From contig CAWKIV010000023.1 of NCBI GenBank assembly GCA_963849885.1, forward strand, positions 1-64,000: a stretch of 64,000 nucleotides of DNA, read 5' to 3'. This DNA comes from CADCTP01 sp963849885 (GTDB lineage Bacteria; Actinomycetota; Actinomycetes; Mycobacteriales; CADCTP01). Both the position numbers and the translations under genes were made by a program. Below are positions 42,781-51,650 of the stretch, in pieces. The notes below the pieces were generated by a model that worked only from the letters and a program-made list of their open reading frames with translations, was not told where the DNA came from and did no database searches. Each line of letters begins with the position of its first letter. Positions within the stretch are counted from its first letter, which is position 1.

Positions 42781-42827
42781 CCGCGGCCTTTGGGCCCCCG
42801 GCACGGCATGGGGCACCATGGTCCCTC

Positions 42828-44255
42828 GTGGCACGGCACCGGGCACCCGAGACCGTGGGGGACGACCCCCGCCGGACGGACGCACCCGGCGACGTGGACC
42901 AGCCGACCCAGCAGATCCAGCGGCCTCCGGTGGAGCCGCCCGAGCAGCGGCCCTGGCCGGTGGCGCCGGCGACGTACCAGCTGCCCGAGCGGGCTACCGG
43001 CCCCGGCATGGCGAGCGGCCCTCCCGTCGCGCCCCCGCAGCCGGTCACCGGCCACGGCGTCCCGAACGGTCAAGCCGTCCCTCCCGGTGTCGCGACCGGC
43101 CCGGCCTTCGCGCCACCGCCGGCCGCGGGGCCCGGCATCCCGACCGGCCCAGCCTTCGGAGCACCGCCGCCCGCGGGGCCCGGCATCCCGACCGGCCCAG
43201 CCTTCGCACCACCGCCGGCCGCAGGGCCCGGCATCCCGACCGGCCCGGCCTTCGCACCACCGCCGGCCGCAGGGCCCGGCATCCCGACCGGCCCGTTCGC
43301 ACCACCGCCGGCCGCAGGGCCCGGCATCCCGACCGGCCCAGCCTTCGGCCACCGCCGACCGCACGGCATCCCGAGCGGCCCAGCCGCTCCGCCGGCGCCC
43401 GGCGCGTACCAGCCGCACCCGGGGCCGTACGCCCCGCACACCGGGCTGGACGACTCGACCGGCACCTTCACCCGGGTCCTGCTCACCGGCCTCGGCGGCG
43501 ACACCGAGCCCCCGCCGCCGCAGCCGCCCCGGCAGCCGGCCCCCACCACCGCGGCGCAGCGCGCCGTCGCCACCACCCGCCGGCTCGCCGCCCGGCTCAG
43601 CGCCCTGCGCGGGGACGAGCGGACCGCGATGCTGGTCATCGGCGCCGTGCTGGGCCTGGTCCTGCTCATCATCGTGGCGCTGGTGATCATCGCCCGGCTC
43701 ACCGCCGACGAGCCCCAGGCCGTGGCCGCGCCGGCCGCCGCGACGCAGCCGGCCAGCCCGAAGCCCACCCCGCAGTCCAGCGCGCCGTCCAGTCCGGCGC
43801 CGCCGACCGGCGGGCAGTTCGTCGTCCAGCACACCGGCTACTGCCTGGGCGCGGCGGCCGACCGCACCGACGACGGCGCCCAGCTGGTGCAGCGGACCTG
43901 CGGCGCCGACCCGGGCCTCGGCTTGCGGCTGGTCGCCAAGGAGGGCCGGGACGACGCCTACTCGCTGGTGTTCGCGGCGACCGGCAAGTGCGCGGACGTG
44001 TTCGGCGGCTCGCCGGCGGACGGCGTCGCGGTGGTGCAGTGGACCTGCCACGGCGGCGCCAACCAGCTCTTCACCCTCCGGGAGCTGCCCGGCACCGACG
44101 GCTACGTGCAGCTCGTCGCCGAGCACAGCGGCAAGTGCCTGGACGTGGCCGGCGGGTCACGGGACGACGGCGCGCCGATCCAGCAGTTCGGCTGCCGGGA
44201 CGCGGCCGAGGAGGCCGGCTACGGCAACCAGAGCTGGAAGCTCAGCCAGGGCTGA
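42828..44255 (+). CDS. Membrane-anchored ricin B-type lectin protein with tandem-repeat linker
   Basis: A protein of about 475 residues. Residues 1-240 are a Pro/Gly-rich cytoplasmic region with roughly five copies of a 16-residue repeat (GPGIPTGPAFAPPPAA). One transmembrane helix lies at about 267-292 (AMLVIGAVLGLVLLIIVALVII). A Pro/Ser/Thr stalk follows. Residues 328-475 are a ricin B-lectin beta-trefoil with paired cysteines and QxW-like motifs (TGYCLGAA, AQLVQRTCG, GKCADVFGG, VVQWTCHGGANQLFTL, GKCLDVAGG, IQQFGC). It would display a carbohydrate-binding head outside the cell. The start is uncertain: GTG 42828 or 42855, neither with a clear ribosome-binding site. Its 3 prime end overlaps dapF by 14 bases, convergently. 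Confidence 0.8.
   Translation: MARHRAPETVGDDPRRTDAPGDVDQPTQQIQRPPVEPPEQRPWPVAPATYQLPERATGPGMASGPPVAPPQPVTGHGVPNGQAVPPGVATGPAFAPPPAAGPGIPTGPAFGAPPPAGPGIPTGPAFAPPPAAGPGIPTGPAFAPPPAAGPGIPTGPFAPPPAAGPGIPTGPAFGHRRPHGIPSGPAAPPAPGAYQPHPGPYAPHTGLDDSTGTFTRVLLTGLGGDTEPPPPQPPRQPAPTTAAQRAVATTRRLAARLSALRGDERTAMLVIGAVLGLVLLIIVALVIIARLTADEPQAVAAPAAATQPASPKPTPQSSAPSSPAPPTGGQFVVQHTGYCLGAAADRTDDGAQLVQRTCGADPGLGLRLVAKEGRDDAYSLVFAATGKCADVFGGSPADGVAVVQWTCHGGANQLFTLRELPGTDGYVQLVAEHSGKCLDVAGGSRDDGAPIQQFGCRDAAEEAGYGNQSWKLSQG
43098..43346 (+). repeat. 48-bp tandem repeat, about five copies, coding
   Basis: A unit encoding GPGIPTGPAFAPPPAA is repeated with few base changes. One copy is 45 bp because it lacks an Ala codon (GPGIPTGPFAPPPAA). 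One copy has GAPPPA in place of APPPAA. High DNA-level identity indicates recent expansion by slippage or unequal exchange. Confidence 0.9.
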
Positions 44256-45045
44256 CCGGCAGCGCGGCGGTGTCGACCTCACCGCGGGCCACCAGCACGG
44301 CCGGGCCGGACAGCAGCACCGGGCCGGCCGACAGCCAGGTCACGGTCAGCCGCCCGCCGGGCACGTCGACCGTCCACGGGTCGTCGAGTCCCTCACCGCC
44401 GGACCAGGCGACCGCGGCCACCACCGCGGCGCACACGCCGGTCCCGCAGGACCGCGTCTCCCCCACGCCCCGCTCGTGCACCCGCATCGCCAGCGTCCGC
44501 GGGCCGCGCCGCACCACGTACTCCACGTTCTGGCCCTCCGGCAGCGCCGGGCGTACGGACGGGGGCCGGGCCAGGTCCAGCGCGCCGAGCTGCTCCAGGT
44601 CGGCGAGCTCGACCACGACGTGGGGGTTGCCCATGCTCACCGCGGTGCCGGGCAGCCCGTCCACCGCGGGCGACGCCTCCAGCGCGGCCGGCACCCCCAT
44701 CTCCACGGTCACGTCGCCGCTCGGCGGGACCTGGACGACCCGCTCGCCGGCGCGGGTGAGGACCGGGAACGTGCCCGGCTCGGCCAGCCCGGCGTCGACC
44801 AGGTGCCGGGCGAAGACCCGGATCCCGTTGCCGCACATCTCCGCGACCGAGCCGTCGGCGTTGCGGTAGTCCATGAACCAGCCCTCGGCCCGCCGCTCCA
44901 CCCGCAGCACACCGTCCCCGCCGATCCCGGCCCGCCGGTCGCAGAGCCCGCGCACCAGGTCCTCGGTCAGCGGCACGTCGGCGTCGGGCAGCAGCACGAA
45001 GTCGTTCTCCGTGCCGTGGCCCTTGACGAAGCGGAGCAGGCTCAC
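44242..45045 (-). CDS. dapF: Diaminopimelate epimerase
   Basis: A 267-residue PLP-independent epimerase converting LL- to meso-diaminopimelate for peptidoglycan and lysine. Residues 1-20 show VSLLRFVKGHGTENDFVLL. The two catalytic cysteines lie in VAEMCGNGIRVFARHL and TRSCGTGVCAAVVAAV. GIGGDGVL and SMGNPHVVV complete the family pattern. The GTG start at 45045 overlaps the miaA stop (GTGA), so they are translationally coupled in the conserved miaA-dapF order. Its end overlaps the convergent lectin gene. Confidence 0.95.
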   Translation of the reverse strand: MSLLRFVKGHGTENDFVLLPDADVPLTEDLVRGLCDRRAGIGGDGVLRVERRAEGWFMDYRNADGSVAEMCGNGIRVFARHLVDAGLAEPGTFPVLTRAGERVVQVPPSGDVTVEMGVPAALEASPAVDGLPGTAVSMGNPHVVVELADLEQLGALDLARPPSVRPALPEGQNVEYVVRRGPRTLAMRVHERGVGETRSCGTGVCAAVVAAVAWSGGEGLDDPWTVDVPGGRLTVTWLSAGPVLLSGPAVLVARGEVDTAALPVSPG

Positions 45046-45939
45046 CCGGGCAGCGTACGGCGCAGGACGGCCTCGACGAGGTCCGGCCGGGCGGCATCCA
45101 GCCACGCCACCCGCGGGTCCCGGCGGAACCAGGACCGCTGCCGCCGGACGAACCGCCGGGTCGCCCGCACGGTCTCCGCCCGCGCGGTGGCCTCGTCGTA
45201 GCGGCCGTCCAGCGACGCCAGCACCTGCTGGTAGCCCAGCGCCCGGCTCGCCGTCGGGCCGTCCCGCAGCCCGCGGCCGGCCAGCGCCCGCACCTCCGCC
45301 GACGAACCCGGCCGCCCACATCCGGTCCACCCGGGACGCCACCCGACCGTCCAGATCGGACCGGTCCAGGCCGACCTGCACCGCGTCGTAGACCGGGGCC
45401 GGCGCCGGCAGCGTCGCCGCGAACGGCCGGCCGGTCAGCTCCACCACCTCCAGCGCGCGGACCAGCCGCCGCCCGTTCGACGGCAGGATCCCGCGGGCCG
45501 CGGCCGGGTCCACTTGGGACAGTCGCGCGTGGAGGGTGGCCGGGCCGGCGGCGGCCAGCTCGGCCTCCAGCCGGGCCCGCAGGACCGGGTCGGTGCCGGG
45601 GAAGTCGAGGTCGTCCAGCGCGGCCCGGACGTACAGCCCGGAGCCGCCGACGAGCACCGGCAGCCGGCCGCGGGCGAGCACGGCGTCGATCGCGGCCCGG
45701 GCCAGCCGCTGGTACTCCGCGACGCTGGCCCGCTCGGTGACCTCCCAGACGTCGAGCAGGTGGTGCGGCACCCCGCGCCGCTCGGCCGGGCCGGGCTTGG
45801 CCGTGCCGATGTCCATGCCGCGGTAGAGCTGCATCGAGTCGGCGTTGACGACCTCGCCGCCGGCCTGCTCGGCCAGCGTGACCGCGAGCTCGGACTTGCC
45901 GGTGGCGGTCGGGCCCACCACGGCCAGGACCCGGCTCAC
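45042..45939 (-). pseudogene. miaA: tRNA dimethylallyltransferase MiaA, single frameshift
   Basis: Adds a dimethylallyl group to A37 of UNN-decoding tRNAs, the substrate of MiaB. N-terminal part: VSRVLAVVGPTATGKSELAV (P-loop), VVNADSMQLYRGMDIGTAKP, GVPHHLLDVWEVTERASVAEYQ, LVGGSGLYVRAALDDLDFPGTDP. Frame is kept to RVDRMWAAGFV near 45310. The C-terminal part continues one frame over as EVRALAGRGLRDGPTASRALGYQQVLASLDG and RRFVRRQRSWFRRDPRVAWLDA to the stop overlapping dapF. Total 898 bases, one too many. Since miaA is nearly universal and both halves look under selection, an assembly error is likely. The GTG start overlaps the upstream stop. Confidence 0.88.
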
Positions 45940-46643
45940 CGGGCGGTCCACACCGCGACGAGATACCCCACGCCGTACGGGGCCTCGTCGTGCAGCAGCT
46001 CCGCGGCCGGGTCGAGCCCGGCGGCGGCGTGGCCGGCCACCCGCCAGGCCGGCACGCCGGCGGCGAGCAGCTCCGCACCCAGCACCGGGTCCAGGTCGCG
46101 CAGCGCGGCCGCGTCGCCGCGGCCCAGCGCGGTCGCGACGGCGGCGTCGAAGCCGGCCGCCCGCGGGTCGACGTACCCGGGCGCCCGCACGGACCGCCGG
46201 GCCGACCCGTCCCCCATCACCAGCAGCCCGTGCCGGCGGCCGGACAGGGCGGCGGCGACCGCGGCCGGGTCGTCGGCCGGCGCGACCGCGACCGCCGGGC
46301 AGGGCACCTCGGCCCCGGCCCGCTCCAGCAGCCACGCCCCCAGCGTCAGCGACAACGGCAGCGGGTCCCCGCACCACCCGCGCGGCCCCGGCGGCTCCCC
46401 GTCCGGCAGGACCGCGGCGACCGGCACGCCGTACCGGGTCAGCGTGCCGGCGGTCCCGCCCGGGAAGCGGCCGGGCCGCGCGGCCGGCCCGAGCACGACC
46501 ACCTCGTCCGGTCCGGTGCCGAGCAGGCGGTCGACGGCGGCGGCGCAGGCGGCCCGCAGCCCGTCCAGCTCACCCGCCGCACCCGCCGCCACGGCCGGCA
46601 CCAGCAGCGGCGGCGCGGGGCAGAAGGCGATGGCGCAGAGCAC
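45936..46643 (-). CDS. Class III extradiol dioxygenase subunit B-like (LigB fold) protein
   Basis: A 235-residue protein with LigB/MEMO-like features: VLCAIAFCPAPPLLVPAVAAG at the start, DEVVVLGPA, LPLSLTLGAWLLERAG, GLLVMGDGSARRSVRAPGYVDPRAAGFDAAVATALGRGD. The usual metal-binding His pair of true extradiol dioxygenases is not evident, so it is probably not a ring-cleaving enzyme. In mycobacteria a homologous gene occupies the same place upstream of miaA. Here its stop overlaps the miaA GTG. The GTG start at 46643 follows a -10-like box and lacks a ribosome-binding site. Confidence 0.8.
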   Translation of the reverse strand: MLCAIAFCPAPPLLVPAVAAGAAGELDGLRAACAAAVDRLLGTGPDEVVVLGPAARPGRFPGGTAGTLTRYGVPVAAVLPDGEPPGPRGWCGDPLPLSLTLGAWLLERAGAEVPCPAVAVAPADDPAAVAAALSGRRHGLLVMGDGSARRSVRAPGYVDPRAAGFDAAVATALGRGDAAALRDLDPVLGAELLAAGVPAWRVAGHAAAGLDPAAELLHDEAPYGVGYLVAVWTAR

Positions 46644-46649
46644 TCCGGG

Positions 46650-46655
46650 AGAGTA
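46650..46655 (-). promoter_or_regulatory. Putative -10 box of a leaderless LigB-like/miaA/dapF transcript
   Basis: On the minus strand TACTCT ends 6 bases before GTG 46643, and no Shine-Dalgarno sequence is present. It would drive the three overlapping genes LigB-like, miaA and dapF. Confidence 0.45.
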
Positions 46656-46746
46656 GGACGTGCACCCCGGCCCGGAGGGGGTGCCGGCCGGCGCCGCGAG
46701 GCTGAGAGGATGCACGCAGCGCAGACGCGCGAGGAGGAGCGAGACG

Positions 46747-47958
46747 ATGACTGCCAGCAACGAGTGGGGGCGGGTCGACACCGACGGCACGGTGTACGTC
46801 CGCACCGCTGCGGGTGAGCGGGCGATCGGCTCCTGGTATGCGGGGACCGCCGAGGAGGGCCTCGCCCACTACGCCCGGCGGTACGAGGACCTGGCCACCG
46901 AGGTGTCCCTGCTGGAGAGCCGGCTGCAGTCCGGCGCCGGCGACCCGAAGGCGACGCTGGCGCACGCCGCGGAGATGCGCGGCTCGCTGGACACGGTCGC
47001 CGTGGTCGGCGACCTGGCCGCGCTGGACACCCGGCTGGAGGCGCTGGCCGAGGCCGCCCAGGGCAAGGTGGAGCAGGCCGGCGCGGCGAAGGCGGCGGCC
47101 CGGGCGGCGGCCGCGGCGGCGAAGGAGAAGCTGGTCCTGGAGGCCGAGGAGCTCGCGCAGAGCTCCCAGTGGAAGGCCACCGGCGACCGCTTCCGGGCCA
47201 TCGTCGAGGAGTGGAAGGCGATCCGCGGCGTCGACCGGAAGGCCGACGAGTCGCTGTGGAAGCGGTTCGCGGCCGCGCGGGACACCTTCACCCGGCGGCG
47301 CGGCAGCCACTTCGCGGCGCTGGACGAGCAGCGCGGCGAGGCCCGCGCCCGCAAGGAGCAGCTGGTCACCGAGGCCGAGTCGCTGTCCGAGTCGACCGAG
47401 TGGGGCCCGACCGCGAGCCGGCTGAAGAGCCTGATGACGGAGTGGAAAGCGGCCGGCCGGGCCTCGAAGGAGGCCGAGGAGCAGCTGTGGACCCGCTTCC
47501 GGGCGGCCCAGGACCGGTTCTTCGCCCGCCGGGCGGAGACCTTCAGCGAGCGGGACGCCGAGCAGCTGGCCAACCAGCGCAGCAAGGAGGCGCTGATCGC
47601 CGAGGCGGAGGCGCTCGACCCGGGCTCCGACCTCAAGGGCGCGCAGGCGCGGCTGCGGGACATCCAGGAGCGGTACGAGGCGGTCGGGCACGTGCCGCGG
47701 GACGCGATCCGCACGCTGGACGCCCGGATGCGGGCGGCCGAGCAGCGGATCCGGGAGGCCGTGGACACCGAGTGGCGGCGCGGCGCGGTCAGCAGCAACC
47801 CGCTGCTCGACCAGCTGCGGGACACCGTGGCCAAGGCGGAGGCCCAGCTGGCCAAGGCGCGGGCCAGCGGCGACGCCGGCCGGGTGGCCGAGGCCGAGGC
47901 GGCGGTCGCGGCCCGTCGCGAGTGGCTGGCCGAAGCCGAACGCTCCGTCCGCCGCTAA
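46747..47958 (+). CDS. DUF349 domain-containing protein
   Basis: A 403-residue, highly charged, almost wholly helical protein with several DUF349 repeats, each with a W...R/K pattern: SSQWKATGDRFRAIVEEWKAIRGVDRKADESLWKRFAAARDTF and STEWGPTASRLKSLMTEWKAAGRASKEAEEQLWTRFRAAQDRFF. A third lies at GSDLKGAQARLRDIQERYEAVGHVPRDA. Long coiled coils are likely. The gene is conserved next to miaA/miaB in actinobacteria (Rv2731 position). Function is not established, although links to RNA or nucleoid processes have been proposed for the family. ATG 46747 has gaggaggagcg upstream. Confidence 0.88.
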   Translation: MTASNEWGRVDTDGTVYVRTAAGERAIGSWYAGTAEEGLAHYARRYEDLATEVSLLESRLQSGAGDPKATLAHAAEMRGSLDTVAVVGDLAALDTRLEALAEAAQGKVEQAGAAKAAARAAAAAAKEKLVLEAEELAQSSQWKATGDRFRAIVEEWKAIRGVDRKADESLWKRFAAARDTFTRRRGSHFAALDEQRGEARARKEQLVTEAESLSESTEWGPTASRLKSLMTEWKAAGRASKEAEEQLWTRFRAAQDRFFARRAETFSERDAEQLANQRSKEALIAEAEALDPGSDLKGAQARLRDIQERYEAVGHVPRDAIRTLDARMRAAEQRIREAVDTEWRRGAVSSNPLLDQLRDTVAKAEAQLAKARASGDAGRVAEAEAAVAARREWLAEAERSVRR

Positions 47959-47977
47959 CCCCCACCGCGACCCGCGT

Positions 47978-48044
47978 CTTTGTGCGCTGGCTCGCCGCCG
48001 GGTCGGCGTGTCGGCCAGGCGTGTCGCCGATGCGGCGCGCAAAG
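47978..48044. repeat. Short element with inverted-repeat ends, candidate dispersed repeat
   Basis: ctttgtgcgc (47978-47987) pairs with gcgcgcaaag (48035-48044) at 9 of 10 positions. Inside lie two copies of ggcgtgtcg. The right end continues as aaaggtgatcat, an AT-richer motif out of keeping with the neighbourhood. It lies between the DUF349 gene and a lipoprotein gene. Confidence 0.4.
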
Positions 48045-48103
48045 GTGATCATCCGGCCGCGGGGCCGGGGCCGGCGGGGCCGGCCGCGTGGCAGGATGCC
48101 GCG

Positions 48104-48781
48104 GTGATCCGGGCCGGGCGAGCGGTGGTCGCGGTGCTGGTCGCGGCGGCGGTGGCCGGGTGCGGGGACGGCGGTCCGCGGATCGTCCGGACCACCACCG
48201 CGCCGCCGGCCCCGAGCCCGACCCCCAGCCCCGCGCCCACACCGACCTCGCCGGTGCCGGTCGCGGAGCCGGCCGAGCTGGACTTCGGCCGCATCGACTT
48301 CGCCCGGCCGGCGACGGCGTCGGTGACCGTCCGGCCGGGACGCCGGCCGGTCCGGCTGGGCCGGACCGAGCTGCGCGGCGGACCGGCGTACGACCTCACC
48401 GCCGACACCTGCTCCGGCCGGCGGCTCGCGCCGGGCTCGGCGACCTGCCGGCTCGAGGTCACCGTGCTCTCCCGGGCCAGCGGTGACCTGGCCGCGCGGC
48501 TGGTGCTGCCGCACGACGCCGGTGTGCTCAGCGTCCAGGTCACCGCGACCGTCCCGCTCTCGTACGCCGTCATGGTCACGGTGCTCGGCGCAGGCACCGT
48601 CACCGGGGACCAGGCCGGGCTGTCCTGCTCCGCCAGCTGCACGGCCCGGGTCGCGCAGCGCAGCGTGCTCACGCTGACCGGGTCGGGGCCGGTCCGGTGG
48701 GGCGGCGACTGTGCCGGCACCGCGCCGACCTGCCGGGTCCTGGTCGGCACCCCGCTGGACATCACCGCCGACTTCCGCTGA
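48104..48781 (+). CDS. Secreted lipoprotein with beta-sandwich (choice-of-anchor D-like) domain
   Basis: A 225-residue protein. The N-terminus VIRAGRAVVAVLVAAAVAGCGDGG has a lipobox AVAGC, with Cys20 to be lipidated. A Pro/Thr/Ser stalk follows (residues 30-55). Residues 58-145 resemble an Ig-like choice-of-anchor D sandwich (ELDFGRIDFARPATASVTVRPGRRPVRLGRTELRGG, LAPGSATCRLEVTVLSRASGDLAARLVL). Residues 150-225 form a second small domain with four cysteines (LSCSASCTARV, WGGDCAGTAPTCRVL). It is likely surface-exposed. Its ligand is unknown. The GTG start is assigned from the signal sequence. Confidence 0.78.
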   Translation: MIRAGRAVVAVLVAAAVAGCGDGGPRIVRTTTAPPAPSPTPSPAPTPTSPVPVAEPAELDFGRIDFARPATASVTVRPGRRPVRLGRTELRGGPAYDLTADTCSGRRLAPGSATCRLEVTVLSRASGDLAARLVLPHDAGVLSVQVTATVPLSYAVMVTVLGAGTVTGDQAGLSCSASCTARVAQRSVLTLTGSGPVRWGGDCAGTAPTCRVLVGTPLDITADFR

Positions 48782-48851
48782 CCGACCGGCCCGACCGCCC
48801 GACCCCGCCCGGGCGGCCGTCCGAGCCACCGGGAGGCCGCGCGGCCGCTCC

Positions 48852-48857
48852 TACGAT
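48852..48857 (+). promoter_or_regulatory. Putative -10 box of a leaderless LuxR-type regulator transcript
   Basis: TACGAT ends 6 bases before ATG 48864, and no Shine-Dalgarno sequence is present. No clear -35 element is seen. Confidence 0.45.
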
Positions 48858-48863
48858 GGGCGC

Positions 48864-51530
48864 ATGGCCCTGCTCGAGAGGGACCCGCAGCTGCGGGCGG
48901 CGGCCGGTTGGCTGGCCGAGGCGGCGGCGGGTCACGGGCGCCTCGTCTTCGTCGCGGGCGAGGCCGGCGTGGGCAAGACGGCGTTCACCCAGCAGGTCGT
49001 CACCGGCGCCGCCGGGTCGGCGCGGATCGCCGTGGGCGCGTGCGACGGCACGTCCACCCCGGCGCCGCTGGGGCCGCTCGTCGAGATGCTCCCCGAGCTG
49101 CCGCCCGACCTCTGGCCGGCGGACGCGGTGCGCCAGGACGTCTTCTCGCGCCTGGTGGCCGCGCTGCGCGCGCCGCCGGACCTGCCGTACCTGCTCGTCG
49201 TCGAGGATGCCCACTGGAGTGACGAGTCCACCCTCGACCTCCTGCTGCACCTCTCCCGCCGGATCCACACCTGTCGGGCGCTGATCCTGGTCACCTACCG
49301 GCCTGAGGACGTCGGCGCCACCCACCTGCTGCGCCGCGTGCTCGGCGACGCGGCGACCGCGACCGGCGCCCGGCGGCTCGACCTCGGCCCGCTGTCACCG
49401 GCGGCGGTCGGGCAGCTCGCGGCGGCCCGACCCGGCCTCGACGCGGCCGACCTGCACCGCCGGACCCGAGGCAACCCGTTCTTCGTCACCGAGGTGCTCG
49501 CCGCCGGCTCGGCCGCGGTGCCGCCCACGGTGCGCGACGCCGTCCTGGCCCGTACGGCCCGGTTGTCGGAGCCGGCCCGGCACGCCCTGGACGTCGTGGC
49601 GCTGGCCGGGGCCCGTGCTGACGTCGCCCTGGTCGGCGCCGTCCTCGGCGACGGCCTGGCTGCCGTCGACGAGCCGATCGAACGCGGGATCCTGCTGCTG
49701 GCCGGCAGCGAGCTGACGTTCCGGCACGAGCTGGCCCGGGTCGCCGTCGCCGAGCAGGTCCCGGTGTTCCAGCGGATCGCCCTGCACCGGGCGATCCTCG
49801 CGGCGCTGACGGCACCGGAGGCAGCCCGGCCGGACCTGGCCCTGCTGGCCCACCACGCCGACGCCGCGGCCGACGCGGAGGCCGCCGTCCGGTACGGGAC
49901 CGAGGCCGCGACCGCCGCCGCCGGCCTGTACGCCCACCGCGAGGCGGCCCAGCAGTACCGGCGGGTCCTGCGCAACGCGGACCGGCTGCGGGAGCCCCTC
50001 ACCGACCGGCGGCGGGCGGACCTGCTCGGGCTGCTCGCGTACGAGTGCTATCTCACCAACCTGGTCGACGACGCCCTGGCCGCGCGGCAGGAGGCGCTGG
50101 CCATCTGGTCGGCGGTCGGGGACGGCGGGCGCGTCGGCGACACCCACCGGTGGCTGTCCCGGCTCAGCTACTTCGCCGGCGAGGGCGACCTGGCCGAGCA
50201 CCACGCCCGGTGCGCGGTCGAGGCCCTGGCCGGGGCCGACTCCGTCGAACTGGCGATGGCGTACAGCAACATGGCCCAGTTGCGCATGCTCGACGCCGAC
50301 CTCGCCGGCACCCGCCGGTGGGCCCGGCGGGCGCTGGACGTCCTCGGGCGGCTCCCCCCGACCCGGGACCGGGAGGAGGTCGAGGTGCACACGCTGACCA
50401 ACCTCGGCACCGCGGAGGCGACGTCGGGTGACGCCGTGGCCGGGCGGCGGATGCTGCTCGAGAGCCTGGAGCGGGCGCGGGCCGCCGGCTTCGAGGAGCA
50501 TGCCGCCCGCGCGTACACCAACACCGCCTCGCTCGCGGCCACCCAGTTCCGGCTCGACGAGGCCACCGCCGCCCTCGACGCGGGGCTGGAGTACTGCGGG
50601 GAGCGCGATCTCGACGCCTGGACGCTGTACCTGCGCGGCTGGCAGGCCCAGCTGCACCTCGACCGCGGCCACCAGCAGGCGGCGCAGGCCGCCGCCCTGG
50701 CCACGCTGCGCCGTCCCGAGCTGGCGCCGGTCAGTCGGATCCTGCCGCTCACCGTGCTGGCCCGCAGCCGGGCGCGGCAGGGACGCGACGACTGGACCGA
50801 GCCGCTCGAGGAAGCCGCCGCGCTCGCCGACCGCACCGGTGAGCTGCAGCGGATCGGTCCGGTCACCTCGGCGCGCTGTGAGATCGCCTGGCTGGCCGGT
50901 GACCCCGCCGGCGCCGCCGCGGCCGCCGCGCGGACCTGGGCGTCGGCCCGGGCGGACGACAGCCCGTGGGACCTCGGCCCCGTCGCGACCTGGCTGGACG
51001 GCGACCCCGCGGCCGGGCCCTCCTCGCCCGCCGCCGTCGCCGCGCCGTTCGCCCTCGAGGTCGCCGGGCGCTGGGCGGAGGCGGCGCGGGCCTGGCACGC
51101 CCTGGGCTGCCCGTACCAGGAAGCGCTGGCCCTGGCCCGCAGCGGGCAGGAGCCGGCGCTGCGCCGTGCCGTCGACGGCTTCGAGGCGGCCGGCGCCCCC
51201 GCCGCGGCCGCCCGGGCGAGGGCCCTGCTGCGGGCCGGCGGCTGGACGGCGCCGCGCCAGCCACGGCCCACGACCCGGGCCCACCCCGCGGGGCTGACCC
51301 CCCGGGAGGCCGAGGTCCTGGCGCTGGTGGCGGACGGTCTGCCGGACGCCGCCATCGCGGATCGGCTGGTGCTGTCCCGGCGGACCGTGGAGCACCACGT
51401 GGCGGCCGTGCTGACCAAGCTCGGGGTCTCCTCGCGGCACCTCGCGGCGGCGGCCGCGGCCGACGCCGTCCGGGACGGCCGGCCCTGGGTCGGTCCACCC
51501 CGTCCGGGCAGCCGGACCGGACCTGGGTAG
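48864..51530 (+). CDS. Large ATP-binding LuxR family regulator (LAL type)
   Basis: An 888-residue regulator. Residues 1-250 form an AAA_16-type ATPase: MALLERDPQLRAAAGWLAEAAAGHGRLVFVAGEAGVGKTAF (Walker A GEAGVGKT at about 32-39) and YLLVVEDAHWSDESTLDLLLHL (Walker B). Residues 320-790 are TPR-like helices that likely sense a ligand or partner. The last 70 residues are a LuxR/GerE HTH: LTPREAEVLALVADGLPDAAIADRLVLSRRTVEHHVAAVLTKLGVSSR. LAL regulators activate catabolic or secondary-metabolite genes. The nearest candidates are the DUF4242 gene and the broken secreted gene just downstream. Length and domain order are normal for the family. Confidence 0.93.
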   Translation: MALLERDPQLRAAAGWLAEAAAGHGRLVFVAGEAGVGKTAFTQQVVTGAAGSARIAVGACDGTSTPAPLGPLVEMLPELPPDLWPADAVRQDVFSRLVAALRAPPDLPYLLVVEDAHWSDESTLDLLLHLSRRIHTCRALILVTYRPEDVGATHLLRRVLGDAATATGARRLDLGPLSPAAVGQLAAARPGLDAADLHRRTRGNPFFVTEVLAAGSAAVPPTVRDAVLARTARLSEPARHALDVVALAGARADVALVGAVLGDGLAAVDEPIERGILLLAGSELTFRHELARVAVAEQVPVFQRIALHRAILAALTAPEAARPDLALLAHHADAAADAEAAVRYGTEAATAAAGLYAHREAAQQYRRVLRNADRLREPLTDRRRADLLGLLAYECYLTNLVDDALAARQEALAIWSAVGDGGRVGDTHRWLSRLSYFAGEGDLAEHHARCAVEALAGADSVELAMAYSNMAQLRMLDADLAGTRRWARRALDVLGRLPPTRDREEVEVHTLTNLGTAEATSGDAVAGRRMLLESLERARAAGFEEHAARAYTNTASLAATQFRLDEATAALDAGLEYCGERDLDAWTLYLRGWQAQLHLDRGHQQAAQAAALATLRRPELAPVSRILPLTVLARSRARQGRDDWTEPLEEAAALADRTGELQRIGPVTSARCEIAWLAGDPAGAAAAAARTWASARADDSPWDLGPVATWLDGDPAAGPSSPAAVAAPFALEVAGRWAEAARAWHALGCPYQEALALARSGQEPALRRAVDGFEAAGAPAAAARARALLRAGGWTAPRQPRPTTRAHPAGLTPREAEVLALVADGLPDAAIADRLVLSRRTVEHHVAAVLTKLGVSSRHLAAAAAADAVRDGRPWVGPPRPGSRTGPG

Positions 51531-51650
51531 TGCAGCCAGTGCGGATGGGTGCTGGTTACCGATACGGGCGCCCCGCCCCGCGCCGTAGACCTGAGCTGTC
51601 GAGCGAGAGCCGCGCGCCGCGCGGCCCGCCGCCTGAGGAGGACAGCACAG

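Noticed and set aside
43098..43346. Regular repeats that could suggest a CRISPR array
   Set aside because: Units are adjacent with no unique spacers and encode an in-frame Pro/Gly-rich repeat, so this is a coding tandem repeat.
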